Of a stretch of 32,406 bases of DNA, positions 8,758 to 17,972 are shown one piece after another. The notes beneath the pieces were generated by a model. That model was not told where the DNA came from. It worked only from the letters and a program-made list of their open reading frames with translations, and made no database searches. The translations under genes were made by a program, and so were the position numbers. Source of the DNA: Stephanodiscus triporus (lineage: Eukaryota; Bacillariophyta; Thalassiosirophyceae; Thalassiosirales; Thalassiosiraceae); assembly GCA_036939755.1 (NCBI GenBank), contig JALLAZ010000004.1:1-32406 (forward strand), read 5' to 3'. Numbering within the stretch: the stretch's first letter is position 1; the number at the start of each line of letters is the position of its first letter.

Positions 8758-11700
8758 CTACGACCAAATATCTAGCACGAAGCGACCAACAGTCTTCATC
8801 TGGTCCACATGCGCCGCAGCTCTAATGTTCGCCTCGTCCATGTCCTTGCACTTGTGCAACAAGTCTTTTGCCAAAAGATGAACAATTGCCTCTTGGACAT
8901 CCTTTCCCATGGCATTGCCGTCACCACACACATATACTGATGCACCCTTGACCATGATCATTTCAACAAGTCGCTTTCCGCATTCAACATCATTCTGCAT
9001 TAGCGTTTGTACGTAGGTCTTCTCCGTGCCCTCCTCTCTCGAGAATGCAGTGAACAAGTTGGTCAGAATGCCCCTTGACTTGAACTCCTCTAATTCCTTT
9101 TTGTACAAGTAATCGTGATCACTGTGGCGACAGCCAAAGAACAAATCGATGTCCCCAGCCTGTTGATAATTGCTCAAGTAGTCCGCGGCCAGGTTCAACC
9201 CTCGTGCGTCGCCCTTCGACAATGCCAAATCCTCTCTGTCCAGTTCATATCCACCCCGCCATGTTCCTTCAGATACCATTTCGGCAGCCTCGAATGACCC
9301 GAGAGATGCCAACTGTGCCTGACGGTGGGATAGAAAGCCGATGAATGGGGCGATTCCCGTGCCCGGACCGATTAATACGAGTGGGGTGGACATATCGGAT
9401 GGCAGACGGAATTCGATCGTTGGCTTAGGGAATATATGGACGATTGGCTTCGAAGATACTGTATGATGTTGGTGGCTCAGGTAGGGAGAGCAGATGCACT
9501 CCAACCGACGCGTGGCCAGTCCTCCTAGCCTGCGACGGCTTTTCGCGTCCTCGGGCACTGAAGGAGTGATATAATCTACCACGGAAAATGCCACCTTTAA
9601 ATGAAAGTCGGTACCCGCTTGTCTATCGAGCAACGGACTCGAGCATACGGAATAATACCTTGGCGGGATGGCGGGCAAACATCCCAACAGCCCCTCCAAT
9701 GTGATGGATTGACACGATGGAAACTCCTGTAATATATCGACGACCGTTCGACGTTGACCTTCCACGTATTTTTCGTACAAGTTCGCGTGTCCCCCGTTAC
9801 CATTGCTCTTGCTCAGCAATCGCAATGCCCTTTCCTCTTCCGGATCCCGGGCGTGCATGCTTAGCAAATACAGTCGTTTCCTCTTCACGGGCGAGCACAA
9901 ATCGATCGTGCACCGTATCGCCTCCTCGACGGTGATGGGGTTCGCTGCATCCACCGATATTTTCTGCGATGGCAATATGCCGTGGTTGCGTTCCAACATA
10001 GCGAGGATGAATTGCGTAGATTGGGGCGCGTTGGGAACGATGAGTCCGACGGAGTCGCCGGGTTGGTATTCGAGTGTGAAGTCGTCCGGGAGGGAGAGGG
10101 TCATTTCGATGACGCGTTTTCCATTCTTTTCGCATTGAAGCCGATGTTGCCGTTCGTCGCCTTCGGCCCCTGATAACGTCGACGCGGATAACGGAAAGTG
10201 GTCCTCGTACAACTTCATGGCTTTCACCAGTTTCTCGTCGTCGCATACTTCGCCGAGCAGTATCTCTCCGGCCACCTTCGCGGCGCACTCTACGTCCGTG
10301 GCCGTCAAATATCGTGCGTCCAGGATCGCGCTCTCGTACGGCCTGTTGGCAGTGAAAAGAAAGCCCGAGCTCGCGCTGGATATCGTCATATTGTCGGCGA
10401 CCGAATCCCCGCGCGGCCGCCGTTCATTCCCTTCGTCGTCGTGTATCAATTCGCACGACGATAGAGAGGAGACCACGGTCGGCAGCATGGCGTTCGGGAC
10501 GGTCGGCAACGGAATGCCGGTCGGGATGGACAGTAGCCTGCGAATCGTCGATACGCCCGAGGGACCATCGGCGGACGAAACGATTTCGTCGACGGCGTCG
10601 ACCTTCTTCTCCTCCGAGAACGAAGTTGACATTCCCTTCGATGTCGAGGGCGGGACAATTACCGCGACGGGGGTCTCGGAAGTGTCGTGGCCGCTCGCGG
10701 GATTCCCGTCCGTCGACGATGACGACGATCGTAGTCCTCCTCCTCGTCCTCCTCTTCCACCGCCGCCGCCTCCTCCCCCCATGCATACGTCCGACAAAAT
10801 CGAAACTGCGCTCTTCACCCACGGCTCGACGACGTCCTCCAGTCCCGTCGCCTCGTCCGCGTACGCCGCCCTAGTCGCCCTCGTCCCGCCGAGCTCGGAC
10901 ATTCGCCTATCGATGACCTTCGCCGCGGCGTTGAACACGTCGTAATTCGAATCGCCGAGGCCGAGGACGGCGTACGCGACGTGTTCGAAGGACGGCGTCG
11001 ACTCGCGCTTTATCCAGCGCACGAATCGATCGGCGTTCTCGGGGGCGTCGGCGTTCCCGGTCGTGGAGCACACGACGAGCACGCCGTGCTTGACGGAATC
11101 GTCGAGCGGATTCGGACGCTCGGCCCATCCGTCGAGGCACTTCCTCCTGTACTGGTTGAGCTCGCAGCACATCGCCGAGGGGAAGTACCCCAAGAAGGAC
11201 GGATCGTCGCGCAGGCGCGCTTCGTACGAAGACGCGAGCTCCTTGGCGATGTGCTCGGCGTTGCCGGTCGCCGATCCGTAGAGGACGTAGAGGGGGGTGG
11301 GCGACTTGACGGGTGCGGCGGGCGTCGCGTCGGGGGCGACGGCGGCGGCGACGTCGTTGTTGTCGTCGTCGTCGTCGGAGACCGCGAGACGCCCCATCGT
11401 CCCACCGACGGACGCGACGACGACGTCCTCCGCCTCCTCCGCGCGCTCGTCCCGCACGCCCTCCCCCTCCTCCCCCTCGCCCTCGCCGTCGCCCTCGCCG
11501 TCGTCCTCGACGACGCACGCCCTCGCGAGACATTCGAGGATACCGTCCATCCACGGCTCCACCGCGTCCTCGAGTCCCGTGGCCTCGTCGGCGCAGCAAA
11601 GCCCCGTCGCCCTCGTCCCGCCCCACTCCCCGAGTTTCCTGTCCACGACTTTCCCCGCCTCGCAGAACTTGTCGTAGTTGGTATCCCCGAGCGCGAGCAC

Positions 11701-12153
11701 GGCGTACGCCACGTGCGACAGGGGCATGCGCGACGACGACGACGACGACGACGACGACTTTTGGGAGGTGGGAGGAGGAGGAGGCCTGCGGACGTGTCGG
11801 AGGAAGCGGGAGGCGTTCTCGGGGGCGTCGCCGTTGCCGGTGGTGGAGCACACGACGACGAGGGCGTGCCTCCTCGTCGTCCTCCTCCTCGTCGTCGTCA
11901 TCGTTGTCGTCGTCGTCGTCGTCGTGCCATCGCCCTCGTCGTCATCGTCGGGGGGGGGGGGGATTTCCCACCTCTCGAACAGCCCCTCGCGCTTGAATCG
12001 ATTCATCTCCATGACGTCGGCGGAACGGAAGAAGGGTTGGCGGTGCCGGCCAAGACCCGGCTTGCCCGCGTCGTCGTTGACGGTCGAGGCGAGGCGCCTT
12101 GCGATGTGCTCGGCGTTGCCCGTCGCGGAGCCGTACAGGATGGTCAACTTCAT
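8758..12153 (-). CDS. Methionine synthase reductase-like flavoprotein with two flavodoxin domains
   Basis: An 1131-residue single-exon protein. Flavodoxin domain 1 begins at residue 2 with YGSATGNAEHIA, then CSTTGNGDAPENA and LALGDTNYDKF. Domain 2 begins near 287 with the same YGSATGNAEHIA, then CSTTGNADAPENA and LGLGDSNYDVF. Both keep the FMN phosphate loop and ring-binding segments. A Ser/Gly-rich linker leads to the FAD/NADPH half at about 600-1131: PRYYSVCSSPL near 833 (FAD), GPGTGIAPF near 928 and YVCGDGNAMGKDV near 1071 (NADPH), ending DIWS with the usual C-terminal Trp. That ending and the Cys in the FAD motif resemble MTRR, which reactivates cobalamin methionine synthase, but a P450- or sulfite-reductase-type role is possible. 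Standard family members have one flavodoxin domain and about 600-700 residues. Low-complexity Thr, Asp and Gly/Glu runs lie in domain 1 and the linkers. An in-frame ATG at 12276 would add 41 residues; the stretch before 12153 looks like a leader (pyrimidine-rich, then A-rich). Confidence 0.88.
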   Translation of the reverse strand: MKLTILYGSATGNAEHIARRLASTVNDDAGKPGLGRHRQPFFRSADVMEMNRFKREGLFERWEIPPPPDDDDEGDGTTTTTTTTMTTTRRRTTRRHALVVVCSTTGNGDAPENASRFLRHVRRPPPPPTSQKSSSSSSSSSRMPLSHVAYAVLALGDTNYDKFCEAGKVVDRKLGEWGGTRATGLCCADEATGLEDAVEPWMDGILECLARACVVEDDGEGDGEGEGEEGEGVRDERAEEAEDVVVASVGGTMGRLAVSDDDDDNNDVAAAVAPDATPAAPVKSPTPLYVLYGSATGNAEHIAKELASSYEARLRDDPSFLGYFPSAMCCELNQYRRKCLDGWAERPNPLDDSVKHGVLVVCSTTGNADAPENADRFVRWIKRESTPSFEHVAYAVLGLGDSNYDVFNAAAKVIDRRMSELGGTRATRAAYADEATGLEDVVEPWVKSAVSILSDVCMGGGGGGGGRGGRGGGLRSSSSSTDGNPASGHDTSETPVAVIVPPSTSKGMSTSFSEEKKVDAVDEIVSSADGPSGVSTIRRLLSIPTGIPLPTVPNAMLPTVVSSLSSCELIHDDEGNERRPRGDSVADNMTISSASSGFLFTANRPYESAILDARYLTATDVECAAKVAGEILLGEVCDDEKLVKAMKLYEDHFPLSASTLSGAEGDERQHRLQCEKNGKRVIEMTLSLPDDFTLEYQPGDSVGLIVPNAPQSTQFILAMLERNHGILPSQKISVDAANPITVEEAIRCTIDLCSPVKRKRLYLLSMHARDPEEERALRLLSKSNGNGGHANLYEKYVEGQRRTVVDILQEFPSCQSITLEGLLGCLPAIPPRYYSVCSSPLLDRQAGTDFHLKVAFSVVDYITPSVPEDAKSRRRLGGLATRRLECICSPYLSHQHHTVSSKPIVHIFPKPTIEFRLPSDMSTPLVLIGPGTGIAPFIGFLSHRQAQLASLGSFEAAEMVSEGTWRGGYELDREDLALSKGDARGLNLAADYLSNYQQAGDIDLFFGCRHSDHDYLYKKELEEFKSRGILTNLFTAFSREEGTEKTYVQTLMQNDVECGKRLVEMIMVKGASVYVCGDGNAMGKDVQEAIVHLLAKDLLHKCKDMDEANIRAAAHVDQMKTVGRFVLDIWS

Positions 12154-12669
12154 TTTTTCTTCTTTTCGTTTTATGCCGGCCGGGCCGGTGGCGAGCTGGC
12201 TGGATTGGGGGGGCGAGGAAAGAAAAAAATGAGACCCGAGGATCGATGGAAGGAGGTTGACGTTCACATATTTCATATGCGGGACGCCCTACGTGTGGTA
12301 TCGTACACTTGCGTCTTTCTTGCACGTGCTTGATGTATCTATCGTACACTAATTATATGCGTACCTAATATTACCCATGCTACATACATACTTTAGTGTC
12401 TATCTCCGTGCTTCGAAGTCTTTCCCGCCTGCGAAAGAAGATCCCCCTCGTAGGAATCCTTATGTGATCATTTCCCCCCTCTTGAATTAATCTCTGAATT
12501 GCTCAGCATCTTGCGAAGAACTTCAAACAGAGAAAGCGGCCTGTAATCCGACACACCATAGAATGCTAACATAATAATATCGTCATGGAGTGATAATCCA
12601 TGATCGTTCGCTGCCACGGCAGACCTTCCACACAATCCTCCTCGCTGCAATCATCATCATATCGCATCA
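12154..12669. promoter_or_regulatory. Bidirectional promoter, flavodoxin reductase / SET protein
   Basis: These 516 bases lie between divergent starts. The first 123 contain an in-frame extension of the reductase and could be coding. The rest is AT-richer, with ATACATACATACTTTAG near 12381 and a small antisense open frame (12468-12650) that shows no domain. No specific factor site can be named. Confidence 0.45.
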
Positions 12670-14060
12670 ATGCGTCTGCTCGGTCTTGTCACCGCCGCCT
12701 CCTTATTTTCATCGCCATGCGCCACTCGTGCGACTTCCGCCCATCATACAGGGGAAAGCGATGATCCACGCGCATCATCCAAATTCCCAAATCTCGTAAA
12801 ATGGTTTCGGAATCACGGTGGAACCAGTGAGAGTTATACCATTTCGTCGAAGTGCCTAACTGTTTTGGACGAATATCGTCGATGCTGACAAAGCATAAAC
12901 ATCACATTCCTCGTCATCGTCCACTCTCTCAAGTTGACGATCGTGTAACGAACGGGTATGAACCTGGTTCTAACATTCGCGGTATGATTGCCACCGACGA
13001 CATTCCAGCCGAAACAATCCTCGTGCATACTCCCGGATCCCTAGTTATCCCAGGTAATCATGATTGTTGTGGGTGTAAAAACATCGAGGCGGTGAAAGAA
13101 GAGTTGAGGAAGGGGGAGCAATCCAAATGGCACACCTATTTCGACTTTGTTGATATCAGTTCTTGGAGTCGTGTGCCATTCGATTGGGATAGAGCTAGAG
13201 GGTCTGGAAGAGCCATACAAGAATTGCAGGGGATGCCTCCGGCTGGGCACACCCACGAACAAATTGACAAGTATCAAGAGGAATGCCTTGCTGGGAAAGA
13301 GATGACTGATTTGGATTTAAAGGCCTTCAAGGTGGGTATGACGAGGGTCGCAGATATTGGTATGGTTCCCATGTATGATTTGATGAATCATCACAACGGA
13401 ATAATCAACACCTATCTACATACAGAAGACGACGGAGGACTATTTGTACTTTCTTTGACTGGCATCCCCGCTGGTGCCCCACTTTATCTCTCATATGCCA
13501 GATCAGGACATGAATCAACTATAGACTCCTTCAACGCGTATGGATTTGTGGAGGACTACCCCCAACTGTGGCGATGGAATGATTCTAAAAATCAATTAGT
13601 AGAGAATCACGCCCACCACCGCTATGTGACAGAATCGGAAGATCTTCCAGATCCCAATTCCTCTAGTCACGAAGTATTGGTGATATCCCCTACATTGGCT
13701 GCTCTTTCTCCATCAACGGACCTGACCTGGGTCCTTGGAAATGAGCAGCTATCTTTGGAGCAATGGCAGAATCAGATCGAAAGTCACCATCTTCATCTAC
13801 GCACTTCTTACGTCAATACCATACGCGACTCGGCGACGACTTTTTTGGAGAAACTGCCCACAACACTTGAGTTTGACGAAAGGCTCATTCCAAATGAGAA
13901 GAGGCGTCTGGAGGAGCTTAAGATCATGGGAAAAGATCATGCGAATGAGGAAGATGCCGTTCAGGCGATTGAATATCGAATTGCGTTTAAGAAGGCTTTA
14001 CAATTGGCAATTGACGTTGCTGAGCGGGAGAAATTTTTCGATGATACAGACGAACTGTAG
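12670..14060 (+). CDS. SET-domain protein methyltransferase (LSMT/SETD6-like), two exons
   Basis: Exons 12670-12826 and 12934-14060 join to 427 residues across a 107-base intron (GTGAGA...AAG). The join gives NHGGT/IDDRVTNGYEPGSNIRGM, restoring the N-terminal SET pattern. Residues 1-24 look like a signal peptide (MRLLGLVTAASLFSSPCA). FPNLVKWFRNHGG at about 39-51 is the family start, and NIRGMIATDDIPAETIL follows. The SAM-binding core is MVPMYDLMNHH at about 200, and the closing FNAYGFVED lies near 252. A helical C-terminal region of about 150 residues matches the Rubisco-LSMT substrate-binding position. The family methylates lysines of non-histone proteins, including plastid enzymes in plants. 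The substrate here is unknown; the signal peptide makes a plastid or secretory location possible. It is head to head with the flavodoxin reductase and tail to tail with the U-box gene (193 bases). Confidence 0.87.
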
Positions 14061-14253
14061 TCAAAAGAGTATGTAATTGAATCAGCTCGAAGGAATGATC
14101 GGGTGTCTTCACGGAGGAATGATTGGGGATCCAAGGTCAAAACTTCATTAAAAAGTCCAGAGAAACGAAGGAGGCGGTGTGTGTGGTGGGACATGACATA
14201 GTAATTAGTTATGCTGCAAAAGCAGCGTCCCAACGCCTCCTCTACTGGCAGCT

Positions 14254-16492
14254 CTACAAAACATCCAACGTTTCAGCACTTTTATCAACAACGTCTTCTC
14301 GTTTGACCTCGTTGCCCAAACTTGACAGGAGCAGGTAATTTGGAACTAACTTGTTGTGGGCAAAGATTTCTCCCGTGAGGGGGCTGCGACTGCTCGTCTC
14401 AAGCCATCTCGCGATGGCGTATCGCTCGTAGGTATGGCCATCCGCGGCCACGACCGGCTCAATCATTTGCTGACCCGTAATAGGACAGCACGGCATGCCG
14501 GGAATCGGCTTCCTTTCATCCCTCGATGCCTCCGTCAAATGATTGGTCTTAGGCGGTAATAGTTGTTGGACTTGTGCACCCACATCCGCACCGTTTTCAA
14601 CTCTCTCTTCCTCATCGTCCGAAAAGTGAGAATATCTTCCATCCAGGTTGGTACTATCAACTAAGTCCTCTACGACACCATCTAGACCAGTCTCCCACCA
14701 CCTACCCAGCAAACCCAAGCTAGCACCCACCAGCTCCACACCGACATGGATCAACCCCTCATCGGGAAGCGTTTCCATTGTCTTCGCTAGGACTTCCACC
14801 GCGGGCGATTGCGATAGGTTGTCGCACAAGTCCAGCACCTGCTCCCGATACTTCTCCACCGCGCCCTGATAGCGTTCCACGCACAGCAACAAATACCTGT
14901 GGACCTCGAACGTGCATTGCCATCCCTCCGACGTCTGGTAGGATAAAACCACGTTATCGCCCACGACTTCCTCGACGCGATACGTCTTCGGGCGGCACGT
15001 CAGTGACTTGCCGGCGTGGGACCTGCCCGTTCCCTCCCTTATCGAATACGGAGCTATGGGGTACAATTCGCCCGCGAGGGGATGGACGTTGGCGAAGACG
15101 CACGTGTCGCCCGGTCGGGGCGGGGGGTCCGTCGGCTCGTACTCGATCACGATGCGCACGCGTCCCGCGTCCTCGACGCGATGGCCGCGATCCCCGCGCG
15201 AGTCGCCGTCGTTGTGATGATGGAGGGCGCACCACTCGTCGAAGTACGGAGTTTTCCCGCACAGTATGCGCAGGACGTTGATGGAGCATCTCCCGAGTAG
15301 GCGATCGTGGTCCTTTACGATGGACGAGTCGCCGCCGAAGGGCCACCTGCCATGTTTGTGACTAGGCGCGGAACCCCCGCCCTTCTTCGAGTACAACGAA
15401 AGATGCAATATCGGCGGACGCCTGCGAGGGGGGATTTTCCTTTTCTTCGATCGCTCGATTTCCTTGCTCGGTTTTACGCACGACGCATCGGACGACGACG
15501 CGATTTGCTTCGCTTTCGCTGTATTCATCTTCAACGGCAAGCCCGGACACGTCACGTCGAAGTACGACTGATCGCTCCGCGACCAATGATAATCGCCGCT
15601 GACGCTGTGGTCGATCGCCATGGACGTTAGTTGAGACAGACCCTTGTACGACAATTTCGCATATATCTGTGGGTTTCCGAACGGCGACGAGGGCGTGAGA
15701 CTTCCGCCCCAACCCGCTGAGGCGGGACTGGCCGTCGATCGTTGATGACGGTTGCGACGATGATTGAGTAGAAATCCTGCGATCCCTCCATCCTGATTAT
15801 TGGGGATGGACTTTGGTGTGTGTGTGTGTGCGTGTGTGTGTGTGGTTATGTTGGGGGTGGTGGGGGAAGCATTAGAACAAGTCAATATCAGTCAAGCGAA
15901 TCAAGCAGAGGTAGAGGCAATTTACCTTAACATCCCTTGCCTGCAATACCCGCACCAGCATCGTTCCCAAGATATATTCATCCCCCAAGTCGTCGTCTTC
16001 TTCCCCGTCTTCTGCATCACAATGACGCTCGCAATCCGTCGCTTTCATTTCCGCCGCGGCCGGACCATCTTTTTTATTGCCTTTCGTAACCTCGTCGTCG
16101 CGATCGTGAAATGTAGTTGCGGCGGCAGCGACTGCTCGTTCCTCCTCGTTAAAATCTAGGCATAAATGATCATAATCGGGCGACGATGCAACGTCGTCAT
16201 CGTCGCTCATGTGCTCTGCGGCGTCGTCGTCGCATTCGACCAGGAGATGGTCGTAGTTCGGTTCCATTTCATCGTCGTCGTTGATGACGCTGCCAATGCC
16301 ACCCCCTCCGCCGCCGTCGTCGTCGTCGCGCGTCTCGTCGACATGTTCGTCGCCGTCAATATCGCTGCCGTCGTCGACGCGGTCGACCTCGGCATTTCCG
16401 CCATCTCCTCCGCCGCCAGGGCCGTTGTCGTTGTCGACATCGCCCATCTCCGCATACAAACCGATCGCCCCTTCGATGTCGTTGCCGCTCAT
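14254..16492 (-). CDS. C2-domain plus U-box E3 ubiquitin ligase, two exons
   Basis: Exons 16492-15926 and 15792-14254 join to 701 residues across a 133-base intron (GTAAAT...CAG). The join VLQARDVK/DGGIAGF falls inside a C2 domain. Residues 1-180 are extremely acidic and low complexity (Asp/Gly runs). The C2-like domain spans about 180-330: MLVRVLQARDV, then IYAKLSYKG, DYHWSRSDQSYFDV, LHLSLYSK and RLLGRCSINVL. A middle region has no recognised domain. The U-box is at about 618-685: MPCCPITGQQMIEPVVAADGHTYER, then IARWLE and SPLTG. U-boxes recruit E2 enzymes; C2 domains often bind membranes with calcium, so the protein may ubiquitinate membrane-associated targets (inference). The calcium-binding Asp residues are not clearly present. 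A (CA)n run lies in the intron just upstream of the acceptor. ATG 16492 is the first in frame. Confidence 0.85.
15816..15844. repeat. (GT)n microsatellite inside the U-box gene intron
   Basis: Nearly pure GT repeat on the plus strand, one GC interruption, lying about 25 bases from the intron's 3' splice site. On the sense (minus) strand it reads (CA)n where a polypyrimidine tract is usual, so its length could affect splicing. Confidence 0.75.
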
Positions 16493-16831
16493 GCTCTGAT
16501 TATTTTTATTCTTTTTGTCGGAGTGGCGGGCGAGCGGCGTGGCCTAGAGATAATCAAGTCAAAGTACTAGGTTCTACTTAGAGAGCTGGCGATCGATCGG
16601 CGACGGTTAGGACCCTCTTCCCGCCACCCCCACAGCGCTAAACGATTTCCAAAGAAACACACACACACACTCACACAGGAGAGAATTCGCCACAACATAT
16701 TATCAACAACAACAACATCCACTCTCCACCCGCGGGCAGGGAGTGCAGTGAAGGAGTATCTAAGTGGGGAATAATCGCGCGCCGCCCATTTTCCTCGCCA
16801 ACACACAGCAAAAGGCAAAACCACGCCCGCG
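16493..16831. promoter_or_regulatory. Bidirectional promoter, U-box gene / CS-domain gene
   Basis: These 339 bases lie between divergent starts. They contain an ACACACAC run near 16659-16680 and CAACAACAACAAC near 16707. No TATA box is obvious. Confidence 0.45.
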
Positions 16832-17674
16832 ATGGTCGAAGACATATCCGTCCCTCCCGAGGGCGTTTCCGAGGAATCGGCCCTGAGGGACAACATTTCG
16901 AGGAAGGGGAAGAACGCTTATTATTACGCGCACGCTCACAGGGCGACGGGGCCGGAGGTATGTTGTAGGCGCGGGAGGAGGGGCGGTTAATCTTTGACCT
17001 TTTGTGCGCTTCCTTCCGCCTCCCGCCCCCCCCCCCTCCTCTCACTCCGTCGTTTGCTGATTTTTTCTTTGCTTCGGCTCGCGCGGCTGGGTGAACATAT
17101 TTCTCATTGTCCGATATCGAATCTATCCATTCCGGGGAAAAAAACACACACACAGTGGGACGGGAAAATCGAACCACGATTGCTCGGCACCTCCTCGAGC
17201 AACCTCTCCTCGTCCTCCGACGTCGTCGGCGGAGGCGTCTCGTACGGCAACAAGGCCGCGCTCATGTCGAAGTCGAACATTACCAACTACGCCTTCGTGG
17301 ACGAGGATGCCAGGGTGAAGGTGTACGTCGAGCTGCCGGGCGTCGGAAACTGCCCCGACGAGAACATATCCCTCGACTTCACCGAACGGTCCGTGTGCCT
17401 TACGGTCAAGAATTACGCGCCTCCCCCTTCGGCGAAGGCGAGGGTGGACGACGCGTCGGACGAGTTGGCGGCGGACGCGACGGCTGCAGCACCGGACGCC
17501 GCGGAAGTTGTGGAGGAAGAAGCACAGCGGCGGGGAGGGGGAGAAGATCGCTGTCTTTCGTTTGGAAGGTTGTACGCGGAGATCGAGAATGCCACGTATC
17601 GAAAGAAGGCGGACAGGGTCATCATTACCCTGACGAAGAAGGATGATACGGCGTGGAGCGCGGTCATTGCATGA
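16832..17674 (+). CDS. CS-domain protein, CacyBP/SIP-like, two exons
   Basis: Exons 16832-16957 and 17156-17674 join to 214 residues across a 198-base intron (GTATGT...CAG). The join gives RATGPE/WDGKIEPRLL, matching the WDG-P pattern just before the CS fold of calcyclin-binding proteins. The CS beta-sandwich starts at about 83 (ITNYAFVDEDARVKVYVEL), followed by NISLDFTERSVCLTVKNY and a closing YRKKADRVIITLTKK ending in TAWSAV. CS proteins act as HSP90 co-chaperones or adaptors for ubiquitin ligases; CacyBP links Siah and SCF. An Ala/Asp/Glu-rich insertion of about 45 residues interrupts the sandwich between strands. The human protein has a longer C-terminal SGS part that is missing here, so a generic CS co-chaperone is the alternative. 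ATG 16832 is in good context. Confidence 0.8.
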
Positions 17675-17972
17675 CGTGGTGGACCTTATAATGTCGCGGG
17701 AGTACGCGAGGATGGGAATCGATTAATAATCTCGCGGGGTTGGGGTGGGTGAATGTGCAATCTGCATTTCGAGGGTAAAATGTTAGTATACGTCCGCATG
17801 ACCTTTGCACCCGTAAAACACGATTCTAACACATATCCAAAACGACGAGAGGTATATATGATCCGGGGAGGGTAGGCATAGAGTTACTCCCCTCGGAAAT
17901 ATTATAGTCGTTCCCTACACCATCGGCGATGGGCACTAGACATCCCCAGATTTTCTCCTTTCGGTCGATTAT
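17675..17972. other. Intergenic region between convergent genes
   Basis: About 300 bases between two stop codons. AT-richer than the flanks, with AGGTATATATGATC near 17850. No coding signal or notable repeat. Confidence 0.4.

Noticed and set aside
10981..12333. 450-codon plus-strand open frame opposite the flavodoxin reductase
   Set aside because: Antisense shadow: the minus strand carries a complete, motif-rich reductase, and GC-rich CG-triplet DNA contains few stops in any frame.
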